This document shows positions 39,865 through 49,523 of a DNA stretch of 64,000 nucleotides, piece by piece; the stretch's first letter is position 1, and each line of letters opens with the position of its first letter. The notes beneath the pieces are model-generated. The model was not told where the DNA came from. It made no database searches and was given only the letters and a program-made list of their open reading frames with translations. The stretch spans positions 682,001 to 746,000 of the forward strand of contig OZ244148.1 in assembly GCA_965216255.1 (NCBI GenBank), written 5' to 3'. This DNA is from G965216255 sp965216255 (GTDB taxonomy: Bacteria > Bacteroidota > Rhodothermia > Rhodothermales > Bin80). The translations under genes were made by a program, and so were the position numbers.

Positions 39865-41439
39865 GTGCATAGAACTGCCGAAGTCATCAGTCTTGAGGCG
39901 GCAGCCGCGCTCATTGCTGACGGGGCCGTAGTCACTGTCAGCGCCTCCAGTGGGCTCGAATGTCCGGATGCGCTGCTTGGGGCTATTGGCTCCCTGTTCC
40001 GGTCTTCGGGCCGGCCGCGGGGTCTTACGGCACTGCATCCCATCGCCGCTGGCGACATGTACGGCATGGACGGGGGCGATCACCTGGCCGAGGATGGCCA
40101 GCTGAAACGGGTGGTGGCGGGCTCGCTGCCTAGTGGCCCCTCCCGGATGCCGTCTCCCCGTATCTGGCGCATGATACGTGAGGACCGGATCGAGGCCTAC
40201 AATCTGGCGAGCGGAATTCTGTACCACATGCACCGCGAGGCGGCTGCCGGACGACCGGGCATACTCAGCAAGGTCGGCATGGACACGTTTGTCGATCCGA
40301 ATCTACTGGGCGGCCGCATGAACGCCAGATCTACGGAGGCCCTCGTCGAGCGCGTCACGTTTGATAACGACGAGTGGCTATACTACCGCGCAATACCCGT
40401 AGACGCCGCCATCATACGCGGCACGACCGCAGACGAGCACGGAAATATTTTGACAGGACACGAAGGAGCGTTTCTGGGCATTTACGACCAGGCTCTCGCC
40501 GCCCATAACAACGGAGGTCTGGTCCTTGCGCAGGTAAAGCGCATCGTGAGAAGCGGCAGCATCGCGCCACAAGCCGTGCGTGTGCCCGGCGTGGACCATG
40601 TGGTGCTTGATCCAGCACAGATACAGATGACTGGAACGCCCTTTGAGCCGGCCATAAGCGGGGCGATCCAGCCACCGGACAGCTCTTTCGAATTCGCCCC
40701 CTGGACTCCGGCGAAGCCCATGGCCAGACGGGCTACCATGGAGCTGCGACGCGGCGAAGCGGTAAACCCTGGATTCGGCATTTCTGCCCTCGTGCCGCGC
40801 ATCCTTCTGGAAGAAGGACTTACGGACGCCGTAACTTGGGTCATTGAGCAGGGCGCCGTGGGCGGGGCTCCGCTCATGGATTTTCAGTGCGGCTGCGCCG
40901 CCGGAGCCGACGCCATCTTGGCCTCACCGGATCAATTCACCTACTTTCAGGGAGGAGGTTTTGACCGTGGCCTGCTATCGTTTCTCGAAAGAGACGGCGA
41001 AGGCAACGTAAACGTGTCCAGGCTCGAGGCCCGCCCGCACATCACAGCAGGTGTGGGCGACTTCATCGACATCACAGCTGCTGCCCTCCCTATCGTTTTC
41101 ATCGGCTATTTTACGGCGGGCAGCCTGCACCTTCGCGTAGAGGACAAGCGCCTGCACATTGACTGCGAAGGGGTTGTGCAGAAGCTGGTTCCGCATGTCG
41201 AGCACGTAACCTTCAGTAGATAGCGCGCCCGAAAGATGCAGCAGGAATTTACCTACATCACCGAGCGCTGCGTCCTTCGCCTGGAAGACAGTGGCCTGGT
41301 AGCGACCGAGAGTGCGCCCGGCACTGACCTTGAGCGCGACGTACTCGGACAGACGCGGCTTGCGCTTGGCGTAAGCCCGGCCGTTCGCACCATGGACGCA
41401 CGCTTCTTCCATCCGGACCCCATTGGCCTGACGTTCTGA
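39865..41439 (+). pseudogene. acyl-CoA:carboxylate CoA-transferase with one in-frame TAG
   Basis: GTG start with an AGGAG-type site about 10 bp upstream. Frame to 41223 gives 452 residues of a fused alpha-beta CoA-transferase (family I), including the catalytic-Glu block WVIEQGAVGGAPLMDFQCG. It stops at TAG 41221-41223 after HVTFSR. The same frame continues to 41439 as EFTYITERCVLRLEDSGL, PGTDLERDVL and MDARFFHPDPIGL, the exact end expected for this family. Read through it is 524 codons, the normal length. One nonsense codon therefore removes about 71 C-terminal residues. Confidence 0.88.
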
Positions 41440-41445
41440 AGCACC

Positions 41446-42198
41446 ATGGCTACTGTAGACCTCCGTGAGCTAGGGCCTGTTGCCGTGGTCACGCTGGCAC
41501 GCCCCGAGAAACTCAACGCGCTGGACCCGGCGATGCTGCGCGCACTCGACGAGGCGGTGGCCTCGCTGGAGCAAAGCGCGCACGTGCGCGCCGTCGTCTT
41601 GGCCGCAGCCGGCGAGCGGGCCTTCTGTGTAGGGGCCGATATTCATGCCTGGGCCTCGCTGAGCCCCCTGGACGTGTGGCGCACGTGGATCCGGGAAGGG
41701 CACCGCGTAGTGGAGCGCCTGGCGCAGCTGCGCATGCCCGTTCTTGCCGCCATCCAAGACTATGCGCTGGGGGGCGGCCTGAAGATATCCCTGGCAGCAG
41801 ACCTGCGCATAGCCGCAGATACGGCATCTTTCGGCATGCCTGATGTCTCCATCGCCACCGTTCCGGGCTGGGGCGGCACATCCAGGCTTCCGGCCCTGAT
41901 AGGGTCGGCCCGCGCCAAGGAGATGATATTTCTGGGCCGCCGCATCAGTGCACCCGTGGCCATGGATTGCGGACTGGTTAACGCGGTCATGCCACGGGCC
42001 GAGGTGTTGGCGCACGCCCTGGAACTGGCCCAGCACATTGCGGCACAGGCTCCGGTGCAAATGGCTAAGGAAATCATCAACGGCGATGCACCCACGCTGG
42101 AGGCCCCGGCGGGTGCGCTGTCCGCCTTCACGAAGGATGCCGGGGAAGGCTTGGCCAGCTTCACTGAGCGGCGCCCCAACAGCTACCAGGGGCAGTGA
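41446..42198 (+). CDS. enoyl-CoA hydratase/isomerase (crotonase) family protein
   Basis: A 250-residue crotonase-fold protein with LARPEKLNALDPAMLRALDE, the oxyanion-hole AFCVGADI and IQDYALGGGLKISLAADLRI, and FGMPDVSIATVPGWGG. The two catalytic Glu positions of true hydratases are changed: Lys replaces Glu in GGGLK and Asp replaces Glu in MPDV. Another crotonase reaction is therefore more likely than simple enoyl-CoA hydration. It lies between the CoA-transferase and a GMC oxidoreductase with a 1-bp gap to the latter, so the genes are cotranscribed. Confidence 0.88.
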   Translation: MATVDLRELGPVAVVTLARPEKLNALDPAMLRALDEAVASLEQSAHVRAVVLAAAGERAFCVGADIHAWASLSPLDVWRTWIREGHRVVERLAQLRMPVLAAIQDYALGGGLKISLAADLRIAADTASFGMPDVSIATVPGWGGTSRLPALIGSARAKEMIFLGRRISAPVAMDCGLVNAVMPRAEVLAHALELAQHIAAQAPVQMAKEIINGDAPTLEAPAGALSAFTKDAGEGLASFTERRPNSYQGQ

Positions 42199-42199
42199 A

Positions 42200-43783
42200 A
42201 TGGATACGTACGACTACATCGTTGTCGGAGCCGGCGCCAGCGGCTGTGTAGTGGCAAGCAGGCTCAGCGAAGATGCTCGCACGCGCGTTCTTCTCTTGGA
42301 GGCCGGGGGGGCGGACGCATCGCCGCTCATCCACATGCCCGCAGGGTTCACCAAGCTCACAGGGCCGAAGGTGAACTGGGGATTCCGGACCGTGCCGCAG
42401 AAGCATGTGGATAGCCGCGAGATGCATTACCCGCAGGAACGTACCCTCGGGGGCAGCACCTCCATCAACGCCATGATCTATATCCGGGGCCACCGACTGG
42501 ATTTCGACGAGTGGAAGGCACTGGGGTGCGACGGCTGGGGCTACGATGACGTGCTGCCATTTTTCCGGAAGTCGGAACACAATGAGCGGTTCGTCAATCG
42601 GTATCACGCCCAGGGCGGAGAGCTCAGCGTGGCAGACCAGACCCAGCACAACGTCCTAACCAGAGCCTTCGTGCGGGCGGCACAGCAGATAGGCATCAGG
42701 TACAACCCGGACCTGAACGGTAGCGAGCAGGACGGCGTAAGCTATTACCAGGTCACGCAGCGAAACGTGCGCCGCGAGAGCGCGGCCACCGCCTTCATCC
42801 GGGCCCAGGAGCAGCGGCCGAATTTGGAGGTGCGCACACATGCCCAGGCATCGCGGGTTATTCTGGAAAAGGGCCGGGCCCGCGGCGTGGCGTACATACG
42901 TGGCCGCCGCCGCATGGAAAGGGTGTATGCCGAGCGCGAGGTGATCCTCAGCGGCGGCGCTGTCAATTCGCCCAAGCTTCTCCTGCTCTCCGGCATTGGT
43001 CCTGCGGACGAGTTGCTACGGCACGGCATCATCGTCGAGCATGACCTACCCGGCGTGGGCAGAAATTTTCAGGACCACATGGACGTGTACATAGCAGCCG
43101 CGTGCAGCCAGCCCGTCAGCTACAATGGACACGGCAGGTGGAACCGGGCGCTGCGGCACGGCCTGCAGTACATGCTCTACAAAACGGGCCCGGTAACGGC
43201 ATGTGTGGCGGAAGCCGGCTGCTTCGTGCGCAGCTCCAGCGATGTACGCTCGCCGGATATCCAGATCCACTGCCTGCCCGCGTATGTGGTGGACCATGGC
43301 CGCATCCGCGGGCACGGCATCACCATCAGCACGTGCAACCTGCGCCCCAATAGCATCGGTTCCGTGACGCTGCGCAGCGCTGATCCACTAGATATGCCGG
43401 CCATCGATCCGAATTTCCTGGACGACCCATACGATTTACGCATCTCGACTGAGGGCTTTCGGTGGGGTCGGCGAATTCTTGCCGCCCCTTCGCTGCGGCC
43501 CTTCATCGATAAAGAACTGCTTCCCGGCGCCGGGACCCGGACAGATGAAGACATTGCCACCTACATTCGCAAGTGGTCCAAGAATGACTACCACCCAGCG
43601 GGCTCCTGCAAGATGGGATGCGACGAGGCTGCCGTGGTGGATCCCCGACTGCACGTGCACGGCATCGAAGGACTCCGCGTCATAGACGCCTCCATCATGC
43701 CGCGCCTCGTTAGCGGCAACACGCAGGCCACCTCCATCATGATCGGCGAAAAAGGGGCAGCCATGATCCAGGAAACCGCCTGA
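42200..43783 (+). CDS. GMC-family FAD-dependent oxidoreductase (choline dehydrogenase-like)
   Basis: A 527-residue GMC oxidoreductase with the FAD-binding start YDYIVVGAGASGCVVASRLS and LLLEAGG, GMC signature 1 region QERTLGGSTSINAMIYIRGH, signature 2 GGAVNSPKLLLLSGIGPADE, and the catalytic C-terminal HPAGSCKMG and GNTQATSIMIGEKGA. It oxidises an alcohol. With the aldehyde dehydrogenase after it (16 bp gap), the pair could run alcohol to aldehyde to acid, for example choline to betaine, but the substrate is not proven. The start is ATG 42200; the longer open frame into the crotonase gene is not used. Confidence 0.92.
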   Translation: MDTYDYIVVGAGASGCVVASRLSEDARTRVLLLEAGGADASPLIHMPAGFTKLTGPKVNWGFRTVPQKHVDSREMHYPQERTLGGSTSINAMIYIRGHRLDFDEWKALGCDGWGYDDVLPFFRKSEHNERFVNRYHAQGGELSVADQTQHNVLTRAFVRAAQQIGIRYNPDLNGSEQDGVSYYQVTQRNVRRESAATAFIRAQEQRPNLEVRTHAQASRVILEKGRARGVAYIRGRRRMERVYAEREVILSGGAVNSPKLLLLSGIGPADELLRHGIIVEHDLPGVGRNFQDHMDVYIAAACSQPVSYNGHGRWNRALRHGLQYMLYKTGPVTACVAEAGCFVRSSSDVRSPDIQIHCLPAYVVDHGRIRGHGITISTCNLRPNSIGSVTLRSADPLDMPAIDPNFLDDPYDLRISTEGFRWGRRILAAPSLRPFIDKELLPGAGTRTDEDIATYIRKWSKNDYHPAGSCKMGCDEAAVVDPRLHVHGIEGLRVIDASIMPRLVSGNTQATSIMIGEKGAAMIQETA

Positions 43784-43799
43784 GAAGACTCCGGAAGCC

Positions 43800-45266
43800 A
43801 TGACCCTACCGGCCGAACGCCTCCAGGCACTCATGTGGATTGGTGGCAAGGAAGCCGAAGCTGAGACCGCCAAGCGGTTCGACACCACGAATCCGGCACA
43901 CGACACGGGCATCGCCTCCTATCCCCTGGCGGGACCGCGTGATGTCGATGCGGCGGTCGCCGCAGCCAGAGCCGCGTTCGATAGCGGCCCGTGGCCGCGC
44001 ATGCCCGGGCGCCATCGCGCCCGCATGCTGCACGGCGTAGCAGGCCTCATCCGCTCGGGAATCAAGGAACTGGCCTGCTTCGAGACGCTGGAGAGCGACA
44101 AGCCCATTGCGCAGGCCCGCGGAGAAGTGAAGGCCGCGGTAGATTTATGGGACTACGCTGCGGCGCTTGCCAGGCACAGTTATGGCGACACCTGCAATAC
44201 GCTGGGGCCGGACAAGCTGGGCTTTGTACTGCGGGAGCCAGCCGGGGTGGTGGGCATGATCACACCGTGGAACTTTCCCCTGCTCATCATCAGCCAGTAG
44301 CTTCCCGTTGCGCTTGCGACGGGCTGCACGGCCGTCGTCAAGCCCAGCGAGCTGACGCCCGGCACCACGCTGCGGCTCAGCTGTCTGTGCCATGAACCCG
44401 GCCTGCCCGAAGGCGTAGTGAATGTGGTCACCGGCTACGGAGTGCCAGCCGGAAGCCGCCTCGCAGAGCACCCGGACGTGGACGCGCTTTCCTTTACCGG
44501 CTCCGCGCGCGTGGGCCGGCGCATCGCCTCGGTCGCCGGCACAGGACTCAAAAAAGTGTCGCTCGAGCTGGGCGGCAAGAACCCCCACATCGTCTTTAGC
44601 GACAGCAACCTGGAAGCGGCGCTTGACGCCGTCGTCTTTGGCGTCTACTTCAACATGAGCGAATGCTGCAACTGCGGTAGCCGGCTGCTCTTGGAGCGCC
44701 CCATCGCCGAACAGTTCATCGAGCGCGCCCAGGCCGTGCCCGTCGGGGATCCCCTCCTGGAGGAGACCAAGGTAGGGGCCATCATCAATCAAGACCAGCT
44801 GGACAAGATCCTTTCCTACGTCCAGACAGGCAAGGAGGACGGCGCAGCGCTTCGGCTCGATGGCCACAGGCTCTCCACGCCGTGCGGACGCTTCGTAGCA
44901 CCGACCGTATTCAACCAGGTAAGCCCATCCATGTCCATAGCACGGGATGAAATCTTCGGTCCGGTACTCTCGGTGCTGACGTTCGACACCGTTGACGAGG
45001 CCATCTCCATGGCCAACGACACGCTGTACGGGCTTAGCGCCGGGGTATGGACGCAGAATGTAGATACCGCCTTTCAGGTGAGCCGCAGCGTGCGGGCTGG
45101 CACGATCTGGATCAACTTCTTTATGGACGGCTATGCCGAGCTGCCGTTTGGCGGGTACCGTGAAAGCGGCCTGGGCCGTGAATTGGGCCGCTTCTCGGCG
45201 GACGAGTTCACGGAAATCAAGACGGTGCAGCTGCACCTGGGCTCCAGCAGATCTCCCAGGCTGTAG
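43800..45266 (+). pseudogene. aldehyde dehydrogenase with one in-frame TAG
   Basis: Read through, 488 codons of an NAD(P)-dependent aldehyde dehydrogenase, the usual length. The first 166 residues end at WNFPLLIISQ before TAG 44298-44300. The same frame continues LPVALATGCTAVVKPSELTP, so the stop replaces the residue, usually Lys, between S-x and L-x-x-A-L-A. The rest is intact: LELGGKNP with the catalytic Glu, SECCNCGSR with the catalytic Cys region, EIFGPVLSV and PFGGYRESGLGRELG. A single nonsense change in an otherwise perfect gene. Confidence 0.9.
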
Positions 45267-45280
45267 ACCACTGCCAAATC

Positions 45281-45673
45281 ATGAAGCGAATTATTGCCGC
45301 CCCCCTCCTTGATCTTGGCTGTGCCACAGAAAAGACCCCTTCCGTGGAAGTGTTCTCCTGGTGGACTTCCGGCGGGGAGGCCGCCGCCCTTCAATCCGTT
45401 TTTGATGCCTACCGGGAGGCGTATCCGGCCGGTCCGATTGTGGACGCTTCCATCGCTGGTGGCGGCGGCTCGGCTGCCAGGCCCGTGCTGCAGACAAGGC
45501 TCGTAGGCGGCAACCCGCCGGATTTGTGGCAAACCCACCATGGGGCGGAGGTCATGGGCCAGTACGTGGCGCCGGGCTTTGCGGCCCCGCTGCATGACCT
45601 GTATTCGGTGCTCCCTGAGCTGAGTAGCAAAATAGATGATCATATCGCATCTTTATTCTTGATTTTCCAGTAG
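45281..45673 (+). pseudogene. sugar ABC transporter substrate-binding lipoprotein, 3' truncated
   Basis: Starts with a lipoprotein signal (IIAAPLLDLGC) and the N-lobe of a family 1 solute-binding protein: EVFSWWTSGGEAAALQSVFD, LQTRLVGGNPPDLWQTH and YVAPGFAAPLHDLYS. Homology ends near residue 115 and the frame stops at 45673, where mobile-element scraps begin. Usual length is about 400-430 residues, so two thirds are missing along with any downstream permease genes. It ends the operon. Confidence 0.82.
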
Positions 45674-45984
45674 CACATCAACCAGGACGCGCAGCTCCGC
45701 AAGATCGTCCGGCCGCAACCATGCGCGACCCGCTGAAGCCCGCTCGAAGTCGTCCACATGGCGCAGATTGGTCCACGCCACCGGAATGCCGCGCAGCCTG
45801 TGGGCATCTACTACACAGCGCACGCTCGGCTCTCGCCCTCCAGTCTGGCAATAGTGGACGCTAGGCCGTCCGGCCACGCCACGGATGGAACGGATGTGTA
45901 ATCGTTACTACGTCGGAAGAAGCAGGTGTCTGCTCTGTCGGGGCATGTCGGAGCCGCCACAGATCCACCTCCGTCGCAGTTCGC
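45674..45984. other. unrecognised junction DNA
   Basis: A 75-codon minus-strand frame (45653-45877, with VAWTNLRHVDDFERA) reads like real protein, but I cannot name a family. It could be the tail of a gene cut by the rearrangements here. Confidence 0.3.
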
Positions 45985-46479
45985 AACCCGCAATAATAAT
46001 GGCGTGGGAAATGTGATACGCCCCATTGCTTTGGGACGGAAGAACTACTTGTTTGCGGGATCGCATGCAGCGGCCCAGCGGGCAGCGGTGATCCATTCGC
46101 TATTGGGTACGTGCAAGCAGCATGGGGTCAATCCCCAGGAGTGGCTCGGCGACGTGCTGCGTCGCATACCGACGCATCCCATGAAGCGGGTCCAGGAACT
46201 GTCGCCCCACCGCTGGCAGGCACACGGGTAAGCCGTTTTTTCTCCGGCAGAAGGCCGACCAAGAATTTGCCATTCTGCGGGGCACCGGACGCTTGTCTGC
46301 GAAGCGTTAGTGAGCGATGCACTACGCCTACGATACACCAGAGGCGTCCGCTTTATCCTATTACTTGGCTCAAGGACGTGCTCTTCCGAATCCCGACACA
46401 TCCGAACAAGCACGTCCGCGAACTGCTGCCGCATGACTGGAAGACGCTGCGCGAATCCGCGCCTGCATTGGCGGCATAG
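45985..46479 (+). pseudogene. two IS66 transposase C-terminal scraps
   Basis: 45985-46215 encodes VGNVIRPIALGRKNYLFAGS and LLGTCKQHGVNPQEWLGDVL, closely like the tnpC end at 7199-7579. 46360-46479 encodes a second, more distant IS66 end (LKDVLFRIPTHPNKHVRELL). No other IS66 genes remain nearby. They mark at least two former insertions. Confidence 0.8.
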
Positions 46480-46759
46480 CCGTCGCCACAGCGCCGTGCT
46501 ACGCAACAGGCCCTCGCGTGACCGCGATCGTAGTATGAAGCCCGCTCATGATGGCCCGCCAGCGAGCCCAGCAGGGTAGCGGCCGCTACGCTTCAAAAAA
46601 ATCCTGGAGTCTTACGCATCCACGACTGAGCCATTCGCCTGCGAATACCCATCCATACAAATCAGATGTACTTCACCGGACGGATACGTATCCACGGCCA
46701 TCATCCTGCTGCACGTCCCGCTCAAGATCTTTGACCTGGTCTTTTCCATGTCGGGTGTC

Positions 46760-47760
46760 GGTCCCCGGGCTTTGCCGCCGATGTACCGTAAGCGGCTGGG
46801 AAGGCGCGCTTTCGCTCAATGCGGATGTCACGACGGCGACGCTCGGTGCGGATTGCGGCTGGGCGAGCGGCATCCAGGCGGGCTCCTGATGGCGCACAGC
46901 CAGTCGGCGGGTGATTTTGACGCGTACGCAGCAAGTGGAGAGGCCAGATCCAGGCTTACAGCGTTGTATCCCTACGTGAGCTACCGCCTGGCCTCCAGCC
47001 ACCTCTGGGCGCTGGGGGGGAGTGCGGGACGTGGGTTGGTGGAGGTGGAAGGAGAGCAGGTGTTGGAGACGGAACTGGGTTCAGCCCTTCTGGCAGCGGG
47101 GACTGTCGGAAAGGTGGCTACCGGTCAGAGGGTGCAGCTTGCCTACGAGGGGAACGTTTTTCTTGTGCGCGCGGAGGCAGAGGAGACGGTCCAGGTCAGT
47201 CGTGTCCGGACGGGGTTGGAAGGCAGCGTGGCACTCGGCCGGTCTTTGCGCCCGTACCTGGAGGCGGCGCTATGGCACGACGGCGGGGATGCGGAGACGG
47301 GGCTGGAAGTGGGTGGAGGTTTGCGAATGCAGCATTCGGCAGGCAAGCTGCGGGCAGAGCTCAGCAGTCGCGGCTTGCTGGCACATGCAAGTAGCGAGCT
47401 GGCGGAATGGGCAGTAGCGGCGGCGCTGCACTACGGTGCGCCGCAGGGTCTCGGCCCCATGGCCGAGATCCGTCCGATGTGGGGGGGGGCACAGTCGGGT
47501 GGGCTGCAGGCGCTCTGGCGCCATTGCCGATGCGGCGATCAGCATGCCAGGTCAAAGGCGCATCGAAGTGCGTCTGGCATACGGCACGCGCCTGGCTAAG
47601 GACATCGGCGTGGCCAAACCCGTGCTCGGAGTAACCCTGCGAGGCAGCGGCCGGCACTACCGCCTGGGCTACGAAGTGGCCACACAGTCTGGATTCACGG
47701 TGTCCGCTGCCGGCACAGCCTGGGAGAGCTCGCCCTGGCGGCCCTTACGGACTCACGGCG
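46760..47760 (+). pseudogene. autotransporter-type beta-barrel fragment, frameshifted
   Basis: Three consecutive frames make one barrel. ALSLNADVTTATLGADCGWA is followed, after a shift near 46880, by LTALYPYVSYRLASSHLWAL, VRTGLEGSVALGRSLRPYLE and ALWHDGGDAETGLEVGGGLR. After a shift near 47515 it continues RRIEVRLAYGTRL ... VLGVTLRGSGRHYRLGYEVA. This is the repeated barrel pattern of autotransporter C-termini attached to large Calx-beta or LRR proteins. The passenger part is missing. Two frame changes plus truncation make it non-functional. Confidence 0.8.
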
Positions 47761-47894
47761 CGCGCGGCGCTGAAGTGGTGAGATCAAGGCACGTGCCTGG
47801 TGGAGTGGGGACCTCGGGTGGCGGAGACGGCCACAGATTCATTAGCGCAGCCGGCTACCCAAGTATAGCCGCGCGGCGCGGCAGGAAGATTCCC

Positions 47895-49130
47895 TTAGCG
47901 GAAAAGCGTCATCTTGCCCGAGGCAATAAGTGTCTCCGCCTCCGCCCGGATCCGGTACAGGTATGTTCCAGACGGGGCACCTCCAAGGTCAAGGTCCAAC
48001 CTGCGATTGTAGCCCGCTTCCACCGGACGTGCATGGGTCGTTGTGCGCAGCCGGCCCACCAAGTCTATAACCTCAATGGACACCAGAGCGGGCGCCGGAA
48101 GATCGAATATTACCGTGGTGGACGAATTAAACGGATTGGGATAGTTGCCCCGTAGAGCAAAGGTAGCGGGCAATTCCGGACCTGCGTCCACTGTTGATGT
48201 AGGCCCTGTGACCTCGACCGAAAAGGTGAGCGCGCCGGCTAGGCCATGCGGATCACGGGCCTCGTACATGAAATCCGTTCTCTGAAAGATGTCCGAGGGC
48301 GTGCCGCTCAGCACGCGCGCGTCAGGATCAAAAGCAAGGCCGGCAGGAAGCTCAGGGCTCAGGGCATAGACCAGCGGAGGCGCGCCCCCCGCGGCCAGCG
48401 GCAGCGTCGTGCTCGCTATCTCGACACCCTTCGTGTATGCCTTGTCGTCTATGGTCCGCGCAAAGGAGATGCAATTGGGCCCCGCTGCATCGTCTATCGC
48501 CCCCAGCCAATCCTGGAAGTCCGCGTCCACGGGCGCACACAGTGCCTGCCCCTGAAAATGCAGCCGCTCGACGATGTCCAGACGCATGAGGCTCTCCGGC
48601 AGCTCTCCGCCAAGACGGTTGTGATCCACATCCAGACTGCGTATGGCGGCCAAGCTACCAAATTCGTCCGGCACGCTTCCCGTGAGATCGTTGCCCGAGA
48701 GATCAAGCCGCACCAGCTCCGAAAGATTGCCGAGCTCGCGCGGAATCTCTCCCGTCAGATGGTTGCCATCCAACCCCAGACCGGTCAGCCGGTGGAGCCT
48801 GCCTAGCTCCCGAGGTATGGCTCCCTCAAGATCATTGTCCTGCATCCACAGAGACTCCAGCCGCTTAAGCGATCCAAGTTCGCGCAGAATCTCTCCCGTG
48901 AGTGCGTTATCGGACAGAATCAGGTTCTCCAGACTTGCCACGCTGCCCAACGCAGGCGGAATCTCTCCGCTCAGCTCGTTGTAGCCCAAATCCAGGGACG
49001 CGAGACTGACGAGACTGGCGAACGAGGCTGGTATCCTTCCCGTCAAGCGATTGAAACCCACACTGAGCCGGGAAAGCGCCGCAAGATCGCCCAGCGCACT
49101 CGGCAAGGAGTCCGTGAGTGCGTTGTCAGC
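47895..49130 (-). pseudogene. secreted LRR protein with type IX sorting tail, 5' truncated
   Basis: About 400 residues: at least seven plant-type leucine-rich repeats (LxLxxNxLxGxIPxxLGxL, 24-residue period), then a putative-Ig-like segment (LPAGLAFDPDARVLSGTPSD). It ends in a Por secretion tail (FALRGNYPNPFNSSTTVIFD ... SGKMTLFR). This tail directs proteins through the type IX system in Bacteroidota. The frame opens only 20 or so bases upstream of the first repeat, with no signal peptide and a stop just before it, so the 5' part is lost. A TTG at 49106 would be the only start. Confidence 0.85.
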
Positions 49131-49523
49131 ATTTCATCCACGCAAACGGTTCGCGAAACTCATGGCCATGATAATGTCTGTACTTTGATTTCGCAAACGG
49201 GTTTTTCGGCCCGTATAACCGGCGGATTCATACCGGATTGGTTCCGTGCCGGGCGGTTCGAAAAAACGACCGTTTTTGTGAACCGCTGTCCGTGACTGGC
49301 AGCACTAACGGCGTCACTGGCCTGTGCCCCGTACATCAGGGACATCGGGGATGCCGTAGGGAAGTGCATGTTTACGCTTGACACCCCAAGCGGCACAGGG
49401 CGGTCTGGAGACGGGGTAGAATTTTTTACCCTTTCTTGACACAAGGCGGCCACAAAAGCGTCCCGGGCTCCTTATTCTGCAGGCGTTTCGGCCACAATCA
49501 ATTCATACAGCCCCCGAGGAGTT
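49131..49523. promoter_or_regulatory. upstream region of the sensor kinase with an inverted repeat
   Basis: About 390 bp. It contains a near-perfect inverted repeat at 49254-49285 (CGGTTCG-AAAAACG against CGTTTTTGTGAACCG). It could be an operator or a stem-loop; no T-run follows. GAGGAG lies about 6 bp before the ATG at 49524, a rare strong Shine-Dalgarno for this window. Confidence 0.4.

Noticed and set aside
41948..42199. Upstream extension of the GMC oxidoreductase frame
   Set aside because: The extension reads Trp/Arg-rich nonsense inside the crotonase gene; the flavin-binding motif begins directly after ATG 42200.
15594..45266. Genome-wide reassignment of TAG to an amino acid
   Set aside because: Several intact genes here end with TAG exactly at the family C-terminus, so TAG still works as a stop; suppression or decay is kept as a separate finding.
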